Of a DNA stretch of 39,835 nt, positions 20,477 to 31,600 are shown in pieces. The position numbers and the translations under genes were made by a program. Source of the stretch: Clostridia bacterium. GTDB lineage: Bacteria > Bacillota > Peptococcia > Peptococcales > BICA1-8. The stretch lies in the NCBI GenBank assembly GCA_030154225.1, contig JASKKI010000015.1:1-39835 (forward strand), read 5' to 3'. The notes beneath the pieces are model-generated. The model was not told where the DNA came from. It ran no database searches and saw only the letters and a list, made by a program, of their open reading frames with translations. Each line of letters begins with the position of its first letter. The first letter of the stretch is position 1.

Positions 20477-21373
20477 ATGCCAAGAACTTTGTTTTTAAAT
20501 AGTAGTCAAACTGTTGAAATACCTGATGAAGAAAAAACCTATTTATTTACTTTAGGTACGGAAAATGCTCAAGCAGAATTATTAATTGATATTATAAATA
20601 AACGCTTGCGGGTACTAAAAATAATGGGAAATAAAGAAGAAAGTATTTTAGAAAAAATTTATGAAGTAGCTAAATTAAATAAATTAGGAAAAATATGGGC
20701 TGTTGCTACCATTGACCAGTGGGAATGGTTTTTTAAATGGGGGTATATTTTAGAAGGTATATTACCAAGATATTTTAATTCCGGTTCTGCTTATTATATG
20801 GCATATTTTTTAAGTTCAGAGAGAAGGATAAGTACTTTAATCGATGAAGAAGAAAGGCTTATTAATAATTTAAAAAAACAAAATTTAGCAGGGAAATTAC
20901 CTGCACTTCCGGAAGGTTATGAAATGCGGTTAGGTAATTTCGAGGATGTAGAAGAATTGGCAAAGTTTTATGATGAAATTTTTCCTACCTATCCTACCCC
21001 TATGCATGATCCTAAATATGTAAAAAAAATGATGAATAATAAAGTTATTTTTAATATAATTTTTTGGAAAGGAAAAATTGTAACTGCAGCATCTGCCGAT
21101 ATTGAAGAAGCTTCCAAAACCGTTGAAATGACAGATATTGCCTGTAGCCCAGAACACCGGGGTAAACAGTTACCGGTAATTGCCATAAATAGCTTGGAAA
21201 AAAAGATGAAACAATTAAAAATGAAAACCCTTTATACTTTAGCCCGGGCTAAACTTCCCGGAATAAATAAAGCATTTTACCGTTTAGGTTATTCATATTA
21301 TGGGAGACTTATTAATAATTGTGATATTTTTGATGGTTATGAAGATATGAATCTCTTGGTTAAGGTATTATAA
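20477..21373 (+). CDS. GNAT acetyltransferase, AblB-like (putative beta-lysine N-acetyltransferase)
   Basis: The 298 residues fit the AblB layout. An N-terminal part ends WFFKWGYILEGILPRYFNSGSAYYMAYFLSSERR. A GNAT domain (about 150-298) has acetyl-CoA loop ACSPEHRGKQLPVIAINSLE. The tail ARAKLPGINKAFYRLGYSYYGRLINNC...YEDMNLLVK is the AblB-type ending. AblB normally acetylates beta-lysine to make the osmolyte N-epsilon-acetyl-beta-lysine. Its usual partner, lysine 2,3-aminomutase (AblA), is not adjacent, so substrate is uncertain. ATG follows AAAGGAGTGAT. It stands alone between the gyrA terminator and the ackA promoter. Confidence 0.75.
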   Translation: MPRTLFLNSSQTVEIPDEEKTYLFTLGTENAQAELLIDIINKRLRVLKIMGNKEESILEKIYEVAKLNKLGKIWAVATIDQWEWFFKWGYILEGILPRYFNSGSAYYMAYFLSSERRISTLIDEEERLINNLKKQNLAGKLPALPEGYEMRLGNFEDVEELAKFYDEIFPTYPTPMHDPKYVKKMMNNKVIFNIIFWKGKIVTAASADIEEASKTVEMTDIACSPEHRGKQLPVIAINSLEKKMKQLKMKTLYTLARAKLPGINKAFYRLGYSYYGRLINNCDIFDGYEDMNLLVKVL

Positions 21374-21409
21374 TCAAGCCTGTAAAAAAAAGGATTTAAG
21401 AGCTAATTA

Positions 21410-21438
21410 TTGAGAAGTAGTATCAACTGTAGTAAAAT
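21410..21438 (+). promoter_or_regulatory. ackA promoter
   Basis: TTGAGA (21410-21415), a 17-base spacer and TAAAAT (21433-21438), 33 bases before the ackA ATG. Confidence 0.6.
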
Positions 21439-21470
21439 AAATTAGTAAATTTTAAAGTGGAGGTCTGAAA

Positions 21471-22670
21471 ATGAACGTATTGGTAATCAATTGTGGTAGT
21501 TCTTCATTAAAGTACCAACTCTTTGATATGACCAATGAGAGTGTATTGGCTAAAGGGTTGGTTGAAAGAATAGGTTTGGAAGGGGCAAAACTTTCCCATC
21601 GTCCCGCAAAAAAAGACAAGTATGAAGTTGAGACAGAAATTCCTAATCATGAAAAAGCCATCGAGCTGGTATTAAAAGCACTGGTAGACTCGGAACATGG
21701 TGTTATTGACAGTATGGAAAAAATTAATGCTATCGGTCATAGAGTTGTTCACGGTGGCGAGGATTTTTCAGGTTCAGTTTTTATTGATGAAAAAGTTATG
21801 AAAGCATTAAACGACAATATTTCTCTAGCTCCATTACACAATCCTCCTAACATCATGGGCATTGAAGCTTGTAAGAAGTTAATGCCCAATGTTCCCCAAG
21901 TAGGTGTATTTGATACAGCATTTCATCAAACTATACCTAAACATGCATTTTTATACGGTATACCATATGAATATTACCAAAAATATAAGATTCGCAAATA
22001 TGGTTTCCATGGGACATCCCATAAATATGTAGCCCAGAGAGCTGCAGCTATGTTAAGAACACCATTAGAAAAATTAAAACTAATTACATGTCATTTGGGC
22101 AATGGTGCCAGTATTTGTGCTGTAGAAGGTGGTAAATCAGTAGAAACAAGTATGGGTTTTACTCCCCTTGAGGGATTAATGATGGGTACCCGTTCTGGAG
22201 ATATAGACCCAGCTATCGTTTCTTATTTAATGGAAAAAGAAGGTTGGTCTATGGAAGAAGCTACCGATTTCTTTAATAAACGTTGTGGAGTTTTAGGTAT
22301 TTCCGGTGTAAGTAGTGATTTCCGTGATATTGAAAGTGCTGCCGATGAAGGAAATGAAAGGGCACAATTGGCATTGGAAAGATTTGCCCATATGGTTAAA
22401 AAATACATTGGATCTTATGTAGCAATAATGAATGGTGTTGATGCCATTGTATTTACAGCAGGTTTGGGAGAAAATTCTGCTGAAATGCGTTATGAAATAT
22501 GTAAAAGTTTAACCTATCTAGGATTGGAAATTGACAGGGATAAAAACTTTACCAGAGGTGTTGAAGCAGACGTTTCTACCGATGATTCCAAGGTCAGGGT
22601 ACTGGTTATTCCAACAAATGAAGAATTAATGATTGCTAGGGATACTTATGATATAGTTACAAAATTATAG
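21471..22670 (+). CDS. ackA: Acetate kinase
   Basis: Converts acetyl phosphate plus ADP to acetate plus ATP, the last step of acetate fermentation. The 399 residues include the first ASKHA phosphate motif [15 protein letters not shown], the substrate Arg region [36 protein letters not shown], and [10 protein letters not shown] plus [19 protein letters not shown]. It ends in the usual [14 protein letters not shown]. It is monocistronic here, with its own promoter and terminator; no phosphotransacetylase gene is next to it. It supports an anaerobic, acetate-forming lifestyle. Confidence 0.98.
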   Translation: MNVLVINCGSSSLKYQLFDMTNESVLAKGLVERIGLEGAKLSHRPAKKDKYEVETEIPNHEKAIELVLKALVDSEHGVIDSMEKINAIGHRVVHGGEDFSGSVFIDEKVMKALNDNISLAPLHNPPNIMGIEACKKLMPNVPQVGVFDTAFHQTIPKHAFLYGIPYEYYQKYKIRKYGFHGTSHKYVAQRAAAMLRTPLEKLKLITCHLGNGASICAVEGGKSVETSMGFTPLEGLMMGTRSGDIDPAIVSYLMEKEGWSMEEATDFFNKRCGVLGISGVSSDFRDIESAADEGNERAQLALERFAHMVKKYIGSYVAIMNGVDAIVFTAGLGENSAEMRYEICKSLTYLGLEIDRDKNFTRGVEADVSTDDSKVRVLVIPTNEELMIARDTYDIVTKL

Positions 22671-22677
22671 ATTATTA

Positions 22678-22709
22678 AAAAGCTAGCCATTTTAAAGGCT
22701 AGCTTTTTT
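22678..22709 (+). terminator. Terminator after ackA
   Basis: AAGCTAGCC (22680-22688) pairs perfectly with GGCTAGCTT (22697-22705), followed by a T-run. Confidence 0.9.
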
Positions 22710-22734
22710 AACGTTAAAGAAATGAAGTGAAACC

Positions 22735-22804
22735 TAATCTTTTATTTCCTGTAGCACGGTAGCACTGTAGGTTCTGAAAGACCGACGAAGTCAGTTTTTC
22801 TTAA
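22735..22804 (+). repeat. Dispersed 70-nt repeat, copy B
   Basis: Near-identical, inverted counterpart of 440-510. It is preceded by the palindrome-containing TTTTTTAACGTTAAA at 22704-22718, as copy A is flanked by TTTTTTAACGTTAAAAAA. It lies between the ackA terminator and the PdxT-like gene. Confidence 0.75.
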
Positions 22805-22872
22805 AGGGACCATAAATTTTTTTCTGTAATAAAATATAGTAAATTATTATTATAATAAAGAGGTTGGTTTTA

Positions 22873-23433
22873 GTGAAAATAGGTATTCTGGCTACACCGG
22901 AATCCTTAGGTGGACATATTAAAACCTTGCTGAAATGTCATATAGATGTTGTTAAGGTTGAAAGGTCTCACCAATTAAATGAAATTGATGGTTTAATAAT
23001 TTCAGGGGAAGATAATGTAGAACTTGAAGAATTAATATTAAATTTAAAATTAGTAAATAAGATTTTAAAAATGGCAAAAAATGACTTTCCTATTTTTGGT
23101 ATAAGTGAAGGTACCAGTATATTATCAAAAAATAAAGGAAAAAGTTTGGGATTAATTGATATTAGTGTAAATTTAGATAGTAAAAATTATTATTTTCAAA
23201 CTTTTTTAGAAATCCCGGCATTAGGTGAAACACCTTTTAAAGGAGTTTTTACTAAAGATTTATATATAGAAAAAGTTGCACCTAATGTAGGTATTTTATG
23301 TAAAATGGTAAATGGAAAAATAGTTTTTGTACGCCAGGGTAATTTTCTAGTAGCTACTTTTCATCCGGAACTGGCTCATGATTTAAGAATACATAAATAT
23401 TTTATTAAAATAGTTAAGGATGGATTAACATAA
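22873..23433 (+). CDS. PdxT/SNO-type glutamine amidotransferase homologue lacking the catalytic Cys
   Basis: The 186-residue protein (GTG start at 22873 after AAAGAGG; a TTG three codons earlier is too close to the site) aligns along its length with PdxT, the glutaminase half of the PLP synthase. Shared features include an N-terminal KIGILA, the EIPALGETPFKGVF segment, and VRQGNFLVATFHPELAHDLRIHKYF with His164 and Glu166 of the triad. The nucleophile elbow, normally GTCAG, reads GISEG, so the cysteine is Ser78. The usual GGES oxyanion loop reads SGEDN (44-48). It should therefore not hydrolyse glutamine. No pdxS gene is nearby. A regulatory or scaffold role is possible but not shown; it is intact, not a pseudogene by frame. 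Confidence 0.75.
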   Translation: MKIGILATPESLGGHIKTLLKCHIDVVKVERSHQLNEIDGLIISGEDNVELEELILNLKLVNKILKMAKNDFPIFGISEGTSILSKNKGKSLGLIDISVNLDSKNYYFQTFLEIPALGETPFKGVFTKDLYIEKVAPNVGILCKMVNGKIVFVRQGNFLVATFHPELAHDLRIHKYFIKIVKDGLT

Positions 23434-23451
23434 AATTTATAAAAATTTTTC

Positions 23452-23481
23452 TTGACAATACTCAAAACCATGTAGTAATAT
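23452..23481 (+). promoter_or_regulatory. Promoter of the T-box-controlled serine operon
   Basis: TTGACA (23452-23457), an 18-base spacer and TAATAT (23476-23481). Transcription would start near 23488, just ahead of the T-box leader. Confidence 0.75.
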
Positions 23482-23514
23482 ACTTTTAAATCTTAATACT
23501 GTTATAAAACACAA

Positions 23515-23755
23515 TGAAGGGGAACAAGTACTTTAAAAAACTATTACAGAGAGTTGGTGGCAGGTGGAAACCAACAGGGGTTTTTAGAGGAAATTCCGCC
23601 CTGGAGTGGGGTATGATGAATACAACCGGTTAACACGTCCGTTATCGTGTAATTGAGAGGGGTAATAGTATTTTCTTACTATTATTCAATTTGGGTGGCA
23701 ACACGGGTTATGAAGCTCGTCCCTGTAGTTTTACTGCATGGGCGGGCTTTTTTAT
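23515..23755 (+). promoter_or_regulatory. Serine T-box riboswitch
   Basis: A T-box leader reads uncharged tRNA. Stem I has an AGAGAG...GGTGG...GGTGGAAACC distal region, and the specifier-side segment reads TTCC-G-CCCTGGAG. This makes UCC (23595-23597, serine) the likely specifier. A stem III with CCGTTATCGTGT follows. The T-box core GGGTGGCAACACGGG (23693-23707) contains UGGC, whose final C is complementary to the G73 discriminator of serine tRNAs. The terminator has 13 of 14 pairs (23715-23728 with 23734-23747) and a T-run. Serine starvation should turn on the aminotransferase and serA. Confidence 0.93.
23715..23754 (+). terminator. T-box intrinsic terminator
   Basis: GCTCGTCCCTGTAG pairs with CTGCATGGGCGGGC around TTTTA, with one mismatch, followed by TTTTTTT. 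It competes with the antiterminator formed by the T-box core. Confidence 0.9.
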
Positions 23756-23818
23756 TTGATTTTGCCGGCAAATCATATAACTAGACACTATTAATTATTA
23801 ATAAAGGAGAGATTATAT

Positions 23819-24985
23819 ATGTATGAAAAACAATTATTGTTAATACCAGGTCCGACTATGATTCCTCCAAGAGTACTTAGAGCCATGAGTGTTCCTCCTA
23901 TGGGACACCGTTCCCAGAAATTTAGCCAGGTTGTCAAAGAAGTATCTGAAAATCTGAAAAAAGTATTTCAAACCAAAAATGATGTATATATTTTAACTGC
24001 ATCCGGTACAGGAGCTATGGAAGCAGCTGTTACTAACTTTGTTAATCCTGGAGATAAGGTTTTAGTGCTGGTAAATGGTAAATTTGGTGATCGGTTTGCT
24101 AAAATAAATAAACGTTATGGTGTGGAAGTAATCAGAAAAGATTTTGAACTGGGTAAACCTGCCGATCCTAAAATTGTGAAAGAAATCCTTTTAGAAGATA
24201 AAGGGCAGGAAATAAAAGCTGTTTTTGTTCAGCAAAATGAAACTTCTACCGGGATATTAAATAATATTAAGGCAATCAAGGAGGCAATGGCTGACCATCC
24301 GGCTTTGTTGATAGTAGATAGTATTTCCGGTATGGCTGTTGCTAATTTTCCGGTAGATGAATGGGGTGCAGATGTTGTAGTAGCAGGTTCACAAAAGGCA
24401 TTTATGTTACCACCGGGATTAGCTTTTATTTCTGTGAGTGAAAAAGCCTGGAAGGTTAATGAAACCTGTAAAAACTATAATTTTTATTTTGACCTACAGG
24501 CAGCCCGCAAAAATTTAACTAAAGATACAACACCTTTTACTCCGGCAACAGCTTTGATTTTAGGATTGAAAGAATCTTTGAATATTATTCTAAACGAGGG
24601 TTTAGAAAATATTTATAAAAAACAAGAGAAGTTTAAAGAAATGGTCAGGGAAGCAGTAAAAGCTTTATGTTTAGAGTTATTAGTTAAAGATGAGAAGTCA
24701 GCTTCTCCAGCTATTACAGCTATAAAAGTTCCGGATAATATCCAATGGAAAGATTTAAACAATATTTTATTAAATGACTTTAATGTACAAATAGCAGGTG
24801 GTCAGGATGATTTAAAAGGTAAAATATTTAGAATTGGTCATATCGGTTATGTTCAAGATATGGATTTATTAACTGCAGTAGCTGCATTGGAAATGGCCTT
24901 GTATAAATTAGGTTTTATTAAAGAACTAGGAATAGGTGTCAAAGCTTGTCAACAGGTAATTTTAAAACATAAGGAGGAAGCATAA
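23819..24985 (+). CDS. Class V PLP aminotransferase (serine-pyruvate / alanine-glyoxylate type)
   Basis: 388-residue fold-type I aminotransferase of the SPT/AGT family. The N-terminus is LIPGPTMIPPRVL, GHRSQKF binds substrate, and the PLP-stacking segment ASGTGAMEAA is at 61-70. Asp167 is in IVDSISG, and the Schiff-base lysine is Lys193 in GSQKAFMLPPG. It sits between a serine T-box and serA, overlapping serA by one base. This strongly suggests it supplies the transamination step of serine synthesis (phosphohydroxypyruvate to phosphoserine) or an equivalent, in place of a classical SerC. Substrate is inferred from context. ATG follows AAAGGAGAG. Confidence 0.88.
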   Translation: MYEKQLLLIPGPTMIPPRVLRAMSVPPMGHRSQKFSQVVKEVSENLKKVFQTKNDVYILTASGTGAMEAAVTNFVNPGDKVLVLVNGKFGDRFAKINKRYGVEVIRKDFELGKPADPKIVKEILLEDKGQEIKAVFVQQNETSTGILNNIKAIKEAMADHPALLIVDSISGMAVANFPVDEWGADVVVAGSQKAFMLPPGLAFISVSEKAWKVNETCKNYNFYFDLQAARKNLTKDTTPFTPATALILGLKESLNIILNEGLENIYKKQEKFKEMVREAVKALCLELLVKDEKSASPAITAIKVPDNIQWKDLNNILLNDFNVQIAGGQDDLKGKIFRIGHIGYVQDMDLLTAVAALEMALYKLGFIKELGIGVKACQQVILKHKEEA

Positions 24986-26565
24986 TGAAAATATTAATAT
25001 GTGATCCAATTTCCGAAGAAGGTTTAAAGCTTTTATATGACACTCCCGGACTGGAAATAACCACTAAGTATAAAAGTACGGAAGAAGAGTTGATTGAAAT
25101 TGTACCTGAGTATCAGGCTATTTTGGTTCGCAGTCAAACTAAAATAACAGCATCTATTATCGAAAATGCCAAACAGCTGAAAGTTATCGGCCGGGCAGGT
25201 GTTGGAGTAGATAATATAGATGTAGATGCTGCAACCTTGAAAGGGGTAGTAGTTGTAAATGCACCTGAAGGAAATACAATAGCAGCGGCAGAGCATACAA
25301 TGGCTATGATGCTTGCCGTGGCTAGGAGTATTCCTCAGGCTAACTATAAATTGAGAAATGGTGAATGGGATCGGAAAACTTTTATGGGAGTGGAATTAAG
25401 AAATAAAACATTAGGTATAATAGGCTTGGGGAAAATTGGATCCCAGGTAGCAAAAAGGGCTAAAGCTTTTGATATGAAGGTAGTAGGTTATGACCCCTAT
25501 ATTAGTAAAGCAAAAGCCAAATTACTTGATATAGAAATGTTAGATCTGATAAATCTTTTTATTGTCAGTGACTTCATCACAATTCATTTACCAAAGACTG
25601 AAGAAACAAAAAATATGTTAAACAAAGAAGCTTTTTCTTTAATGAAAGATGGAGTTAGAATTGTCAATTGTGCCCGGGGTGGTATCATAGATGAAGAAGC
25701 ATTAAAGGAAGCTATTGAAATAGGTAAAGTAGCAGGAGCTGCCTTAGACGTGTTCGCTAAAGAGCCTAATGTGGATAGCCCATTAATTCAGATGCCTCAG
25801 GTTGTAGCCACTCCCCATTTAGGTGCTTCTACTGAAGAAGCCCAGGTAACGGTCGCTCAAGAGGTAGCAGAAGAGGTATTAAGGGTATTAAAAGGTGAAC
25901 CAGTTAAAACAGCAGTAAATATTCCATTTATTAAACCCGAATTGTTACCTATTGTTAAACCTTATTTGGGATTAGCTGAAACCCTAGGTAAACTTATCTC
26001 CCAGCTCATGGATAAACCAATAGAATATGTAAAAATTGATTTTAACGGTGATATAGCTAATTATGATTTAACTACTTTAACCAATACTATCCTCAAAGGT
26101 TTACTTCGTCCAGTTTTACAAGATTCGGTAAATTATGTAAATGCACCGGTTGTTGCTAAAAATAGGGGTATTAAAGTTGAAGAAGCTAAATCACAGGAAT
26201 TGAAAAACTACGCCAACTTAATTTCTCTGGAAGTAAAAGGGAACGGAACTACCCATCAACTAGCTGGTACTATTTTCAGTAATGGTGAAGTAAAATTGGT
26301 TCAACTAGATAACTTTTCAATGGATACTACACTGGCTGAGCACATGTTAATCGTTCCTCATAGTGATAAACCGGGGATGATTGGCCAAGTAGGTACCATT
26401 TTAGGAGAGTATAAAATAAATGTAGCAGGGATGCAGGTTGGTCGTAAGGAAATAGGTGGTAATGCTGTGATGGTAATGGCCGTAGATGATATTGTACCAG
26501 AAATAGCCTTAGAAAAAATGAGGAAAATCGATGGTATTTTTGACGTAAGATATGTTTCCCTGTAA
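24985..26565 (+). CDS. serA: D-3-phosphoglycerate dehydrogenase
   Basis: First step of serine synthesis: 3-phosphoglycerate to 3-phosphohydroxypyruvate with NAD. The 526-residue long form has a substrate domain (1-100), a NAD Rossmann domain with GLGKIG (147-152), and catalytic residues Arg231 (NCARGGII), Glu260 and His278 (TPHLGAS). It then has an allosteric substrate-binding (ASB) domain and a C-terminal ACT domain (about 455-526: [18 protein letters not shown]), suggesting serine feedback. Its ATG overlaps the aminotransferase stop, so both are under the T-box. Confidence 0.97.
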   Translation: MKILICDPISEEGLKLLYDTPGLEITTKYKSTEEELIEIVPEYQAILVRSQTKITASIIENAKQLKVIGRAGVGVDNIDVDAATLKGVVVVNAPEGNTIAAAEHTMAMMLAVARSIPQANYKLRNGEWDRKTFMGVELRNKTLGIIGLGKIGSQVAKRAKAFDMKVVGYDPYISKAKAKLLDIEMLDLINLFIVSDFITIHLPKTEETKNMLNKEAFSLMKDGVRIVNCARGGIIDEEALKEAIEIGKVAGAALDVFAKEPNVDSPLIQMPQVVATPHLGASTEEAQVTVAQEVAEEVLRVLKGEPVKTAVNIPFIKPELLPIVKPYLGLAETLGKLISQLMDKPIEYVKIDFNGDIANYDLTTLTNTILKGLLRPVLQDSVNYVNAPVVAKNRGIKVEEAKSQELKNYANLISLEVKGNGTTHQLAGTIFSNGEVKLVQLDNFSMDTTLAEHMLIVPHSDKPGMIGQVGTILGEYKINVAGMQVGRKEIGGNAVMVMAVDDIVPEIALEKMRKIDGIFDVRYVSL

Positions 26566-26573
26566 AATAAAAA

Positions 26574-26654
26574 TTAGTGACTAGTTAATAGTGATTAGTA
26601 GCTGTTATTTTTAACTAAGCTACTAGTCACTAGTAACTAATAACTAGTAACTAA
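26574..26654. repeat. ACTAGTNACTAA-rich inverted element before serS
   Basis: The left arm (26574-26602) is TTAGTGACTAGT-type; its complement GCTACTAGTCACTAGTAACTAA begins at 26619. The right arm then carries extra ACTAATAACTAGTAACTAA units. The hairpin may terminate the serA transcript. Similar ACTA/TAGT-rich stretches occur at 28145-28173 and 33011-33044. Confidence 0.6.
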
Positions 26655-26669
26655 TTATGTGAGGTGTAG

Positions 26670-28062
<1,393 letters not shown>

Positions 28063-28080
28063 GTCCCATTATTTCCCAGG

Positions 28081-28110
28081 TTGACATTAGCTGATATAAT
28101 ATGCTATACT
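28081..28110 (+). promoter_or_regulatory. Promoter of tRNA-Ser(UGA)
   Basis: TTGACA (28081-28086), an 18-base spacer and TATACT (28105-28110). The tRNA begins 66 bases downstream of the -10 box. Confidence 0.75.
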
Positions 28111-28144
28111 GTTTTTTGCGTTCGAAAAAACAAATATTATTTTA

Positions 28145-28173
28145 TTACTAGTAATTAGCCACTAATAACTAAT
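28145..28173. repeat. ACTAGTAATTAG/ACTAATAACTAAT element before tRNA-Ser(UGA)
   Basis: Tandem-like ACTA-NT-A units resembling those at 26574-26654. It would lie in the tRNA precursor leader. Confidence 0.4.
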
Positions 28174-28175
28174 AT

Positions 28176-28265
28176 GGAGAGGTGTCCGAGCGGTTGAAGG
28201 AGGCGGTCTTGAAAACCGTTGAACCTTTACGGGTTCCGTGGGTTCGAATCCCACCCTCTCCGCCA
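28176..28265 (+). tRNA. tRNA-Ser (anticodon UGA)
   Basis: Acceptor GGAGAGG pairs with CCTCTCC, G73 is at 28262 and CCA is encoded. The anticodon loop CTTGAAA gives TGA (28210-28212), reading UCA. The long variable arm (TTGAACCTTTACGGGTTCCG) is typical of serine tRNAs. The T arm has GGTTCGAATCC. Confidence 0.97.
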
Positions 28266-28330
28266 TTCAAGAGGCAGGAAGCAAGAGGCTAGAAGCAGGA
28301 AAAAGAAACAAGAAGAAGTGAGAAGTAAGA
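28266..28330 (+). repeat. Purine-rich AGGAAGCAAGA repeats after tRNA-Ser(UGA)
   Basis: Directly after CCA the sequence reads TTCAAG, GGCAGGAAGCAAGAGGC, AGAAGCAGGAA, then further AAG/GAA units. The same TTCAAG...GGCAGGAAGCAAGAAGCAGGAA follows tRNA-Ser(GGA) at 36678-36713. Confidence 0.65.
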
Positions 28331-28356
28331 ATAAGATAATTGGAAAAGATTTAAAC

Positions 28357-28385
28357 TAGTCAACAATTAAAATTTGTAGTATAAT
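28357..28385 (+). promoter_or_regulatory. Promoter of the tRNA-Ser(GCU)/tRNA-Arg(ACG) pair
   Basis: TAGTCA, a 17-base spacer and TATAAT (28380-28385). The preceding TGGAAAAGATTTA is shared with the region upstream of tRNA-Ser(GGA). Confidence 0.5.
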
Positions 28386-28406
28386 ATTATTTGCGTTTAA
28401 TAACAT

Positions 28407-28500
28407 GGAGAGATGGCCGAGAGGCCGAAGGCGGTCGCCTGCTAAGCGATTATACGGGCTAATACCCGTATCGAGGGTTCGAATCCCTCTCTCTCCGCCA
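28407..28500 (+). tRNA. tRNA-Ser (anticodon GCU)
   Basis: GGAGAGA pairs with TCTCTCC, G73 at 28497 and CCA encoded. Anticodon loop CTGCTAA gives GCT (28441-28443), reading AGC/AGU. The long variable arm has a TACGGG/CCCGTA stem. Confidence 0.97.
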
Positions 28501-28505
28501 TATAT

Positions 28506-28582
<77 letters not shown>

Positions 28583-28590
28583 TTTTAAAT

Positions 28591-28623
28591 AAAAAAAGAG
28601 CAGCAATTTGCTGTTCTTTTTTT
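28591..28623 (+). terminator. Terminator after the tRNA-Ser/tRNA-Arg pair
   Basis: AAAAAAAGAGCAGCAA pairs with TTGCTGTTCTTTTTTT with one G-T pair, giving a symmetric stem and a strong T-run. Confidence 0.85.
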
Positions 28624-28650
28624 ATTTAAAAAAAAGGAATTGTTAATGTT

Positions 28651-31600
28651 ATGTTTAAAAGTAAAATATTAGATTTTTCGATTAATTTTTACAATTTTAT
28701 AAAAAGTGAGGTAAAGTTTGTGAAAAGGTCATTTTTTATAATAGGAATAATATTATGTACCAGTATTTTAGTAAATTTATATCTACCTTATACATCTTTT
28801 AGTTTAGAAGATAATGTACCCCCGGTTATAACACTAAATGGAGATAATCCTTTTTTTTTGGAGGTAGGCACTGCATACATTGAACCGGGTTATATTGCAA
28901 TGGATAATTTAGACGGAGATATTACGGAACAAGTAACGGTTTCCGGTAGTGTTTACAGTGATCAAATAGGAACATATATACTTGAATATAATGTTACAGA
29001 TACAGCAGGAAATCCGGCTGAGGAAGTAACTCGAACTGTTGAAGTTATTGAAATGGTAGATAATACACCTCCAGTTATTTCGAACAATTCTAAAAATGGT
29101 ACAGAAGATGTAACTATTTCATTCAGGATAGAAAATTTTACATTTTACTATAGTGATGCTGAAAATGATCCTTTAGTGAAGATTAAAATTACTTCTTTAC
29201 CTGAAAATGGTCTGTTAAAGTTAAATGATACTAATGTTTTGTTAAATCAAGAAATATTAGTAGATGATCTTGGTGGTTTAACATTTGAACCAGCCCATAA
29301 CTGGTACGGTAGTACCGCATTTACATGGTTAGGTTATGATGGCACTGATTTTTCCACTTCCCCTGCAATTATGAAAATAAATATAGCTTCAATTAATGAT
29401 ATACCATCAACACCTGGACCGTTCATTACACCTGTTAATGGAGAAAAATTTAAAGGAGGGGAAACGGTTACTATTAGCTGGCAGCCATCTACAGATGAAG
29501 ATGGAGATACCCTTAAATATGAGCTATATTATAAAAATGAAGCCGGTAATTGGCTTTTAATCAGGGATATAAATGACCCACAAGCTACCAGTACAAATTT
29601 TAGCTATACATTACCTCATGATAATACTACCAATGCCCAGTTTCGAGTTAAAGCATATGATGGGACTACTTTTACCGGTTGGGGGCTCAGCCCCATCTTT
29701 ACGGTAGATAGTGAAGCACCTGTTATCCCAAATCTAACAATAACTAAAGAAGATGGTTCTGATTATGATCCTCTCCAGTGGACCAAGCAAAATGTGAATA
29801 TTACATTAAGTGGTGGTACCGATAATTTAACAGGTTTTTCTAGGCAGTATAAAATGGGTGATAGTGATTGGCTGACAGGGGATACAGCAACTGTATCTTC
29901 TGAAGGGATAACAGAATTATTCTATAGGACTATTGATGGTGTGGGAAATACCTCTGGTGAAAACAAGGTAATAATTAAAATTGATAAATCGGCTCCGGAG
30001 GACTTTCCTGTTATTTTAACCCCGCTAAGTGATAGTATAATCAGGATTTCTGGTAGTACAATTGATGCTAATGCAAGTTCTGCAAGTGGAATGCATGTTG
30101 CTGCTTACAGTTTTTATAACCCGGTAACAGATTCCTGGACTGAATGGACGGACAATACAACTTATGAACTGTCCGGTTTATCCCCAAACACTCAATACAG
30201 TTTAAAAATGAAGGCCCGGGATGTTCTGGGTAATGAAAGATTAAGCCAAAGTTATGCTAAATATACATTAGCTAAAGATGCCCAACAAATAAATGTTTCA
30301 AGTAGACAAAATACAATTCTTATATTTGATATAATAAACTCCGATGACAATGGAATAAACCCGGAACACAAAATAGAGGTCAAATCAAAAGGGACAGGTA
30401 TAGTGGAAGGCTTTTCAGATTTTAGCCAGGAGACAACAGGTAGGGTAGTAAGTGGTCTAACCCCGGGAACTGAATATGAAGTTTGGCTTACTACTCGTAA
30501 TGGTGATTATATTGAAAATACTCCGGTAAAATTAATAGAGAGTATTTTTACCAATAGAAAACCAAGTATCATTTTATTAAATGCTGATGGGTCTACATAT
30601 TTTGTGGGTTTAGAAAACATTACTTTATCCTGGAATTTTGAAGATTTAGATAGTGATGAAGTTAATTACATAATTCAAGTGGGAACCTCCAGTGGAATTT
30701 CCGATAAAATAAATGGTATACCTTCTTCCGGAAGCACAGGGTTAAGTCATACTTTTAATATTAACAATAAAGAAGACTGGCCTGTTGGGACATATTACTG
30801 GCGGGTAGTTGCTAATGATGGTAAAGCCATTGTAACTTCGGAAGAAAAGACCTTTATAATCGTTGATAATATACCACCGGTCATTACTCTAAAGGGGGAT
30901 AATAAGATATTTATATCCCGAGGGAGTACCTATATTGAGCAAGGTGCAACCGCCACCGATAATTATGATGGGAATATCTCGGAAAAAATAGAGATAAGTG
31001 GGGAAGTAAATACAAATATAGAAGGAACTTATTTTGTCCAATATAATGTCATTGACAGTTCCGGCAATAAAGCTTCTCAGATGTCTAGGGAAATAGTTGT
31101 CATAGATAAAGATAATGATGATAAAAGTATTAAAAGAGTAGATATTTCCAAAACATTTATTTCAGAGGATGTGGTTGAACAACTTTTAATTGCTAGGGAT
31201 TATGATAAAGAAGTTATTTTTAAAATTGCAGAAAATACTAAACAACAAGTAATTTTAACCAATGGTTCATTAAGAAAATTAATAAAAGAAAAAGTAAATT
31301 TTGTTATAAAAAACCATCAGGTAATAATAAACATTCCTGTAGATGCTATCCAAGTAAATAAAATAGCTAGTATATCCGATGGGTCTAAAAAGGATTTACA
31401 AATAGTACTTAATATAAATATATTAACTGAAAATCTTCTAGATATGGCAAAAAATAAGGAAGCCTCTCTGAAACCGGTGTCTAATATATTCGAATTCAGC
31501 TTAACAGGAAAACTAGGTGGGAAAAGTATGCCTATCGAATTACAAGGAGAAAGTAAAGTAAATGTAAAATTACTGCTTTCCCAAAAGATATTAAAACAAA

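Noticed and set aside
21240-21255. TTTAGCCCGGGCTAAA palindrome inside the AblB-like gene, considered as a Noc site
   Set aside because: The core is GCCCGGGC without the TTTCCC/GGGAAA arms needed for Noc.
23614-23625. GAATACA in the T-box leader as a tyrosine specifier
   Set aside because: It lies in a later hairpin (GGGGTA/TACAACC), after the CCCTGGAG block; the UCC upstream of that block fits the specifier position and the serine operon.
28266-28330. Possible CRISPR-like or tandem repeat array
   Set aside because: Units are short, degenerate and unspaced, with no cas genes.
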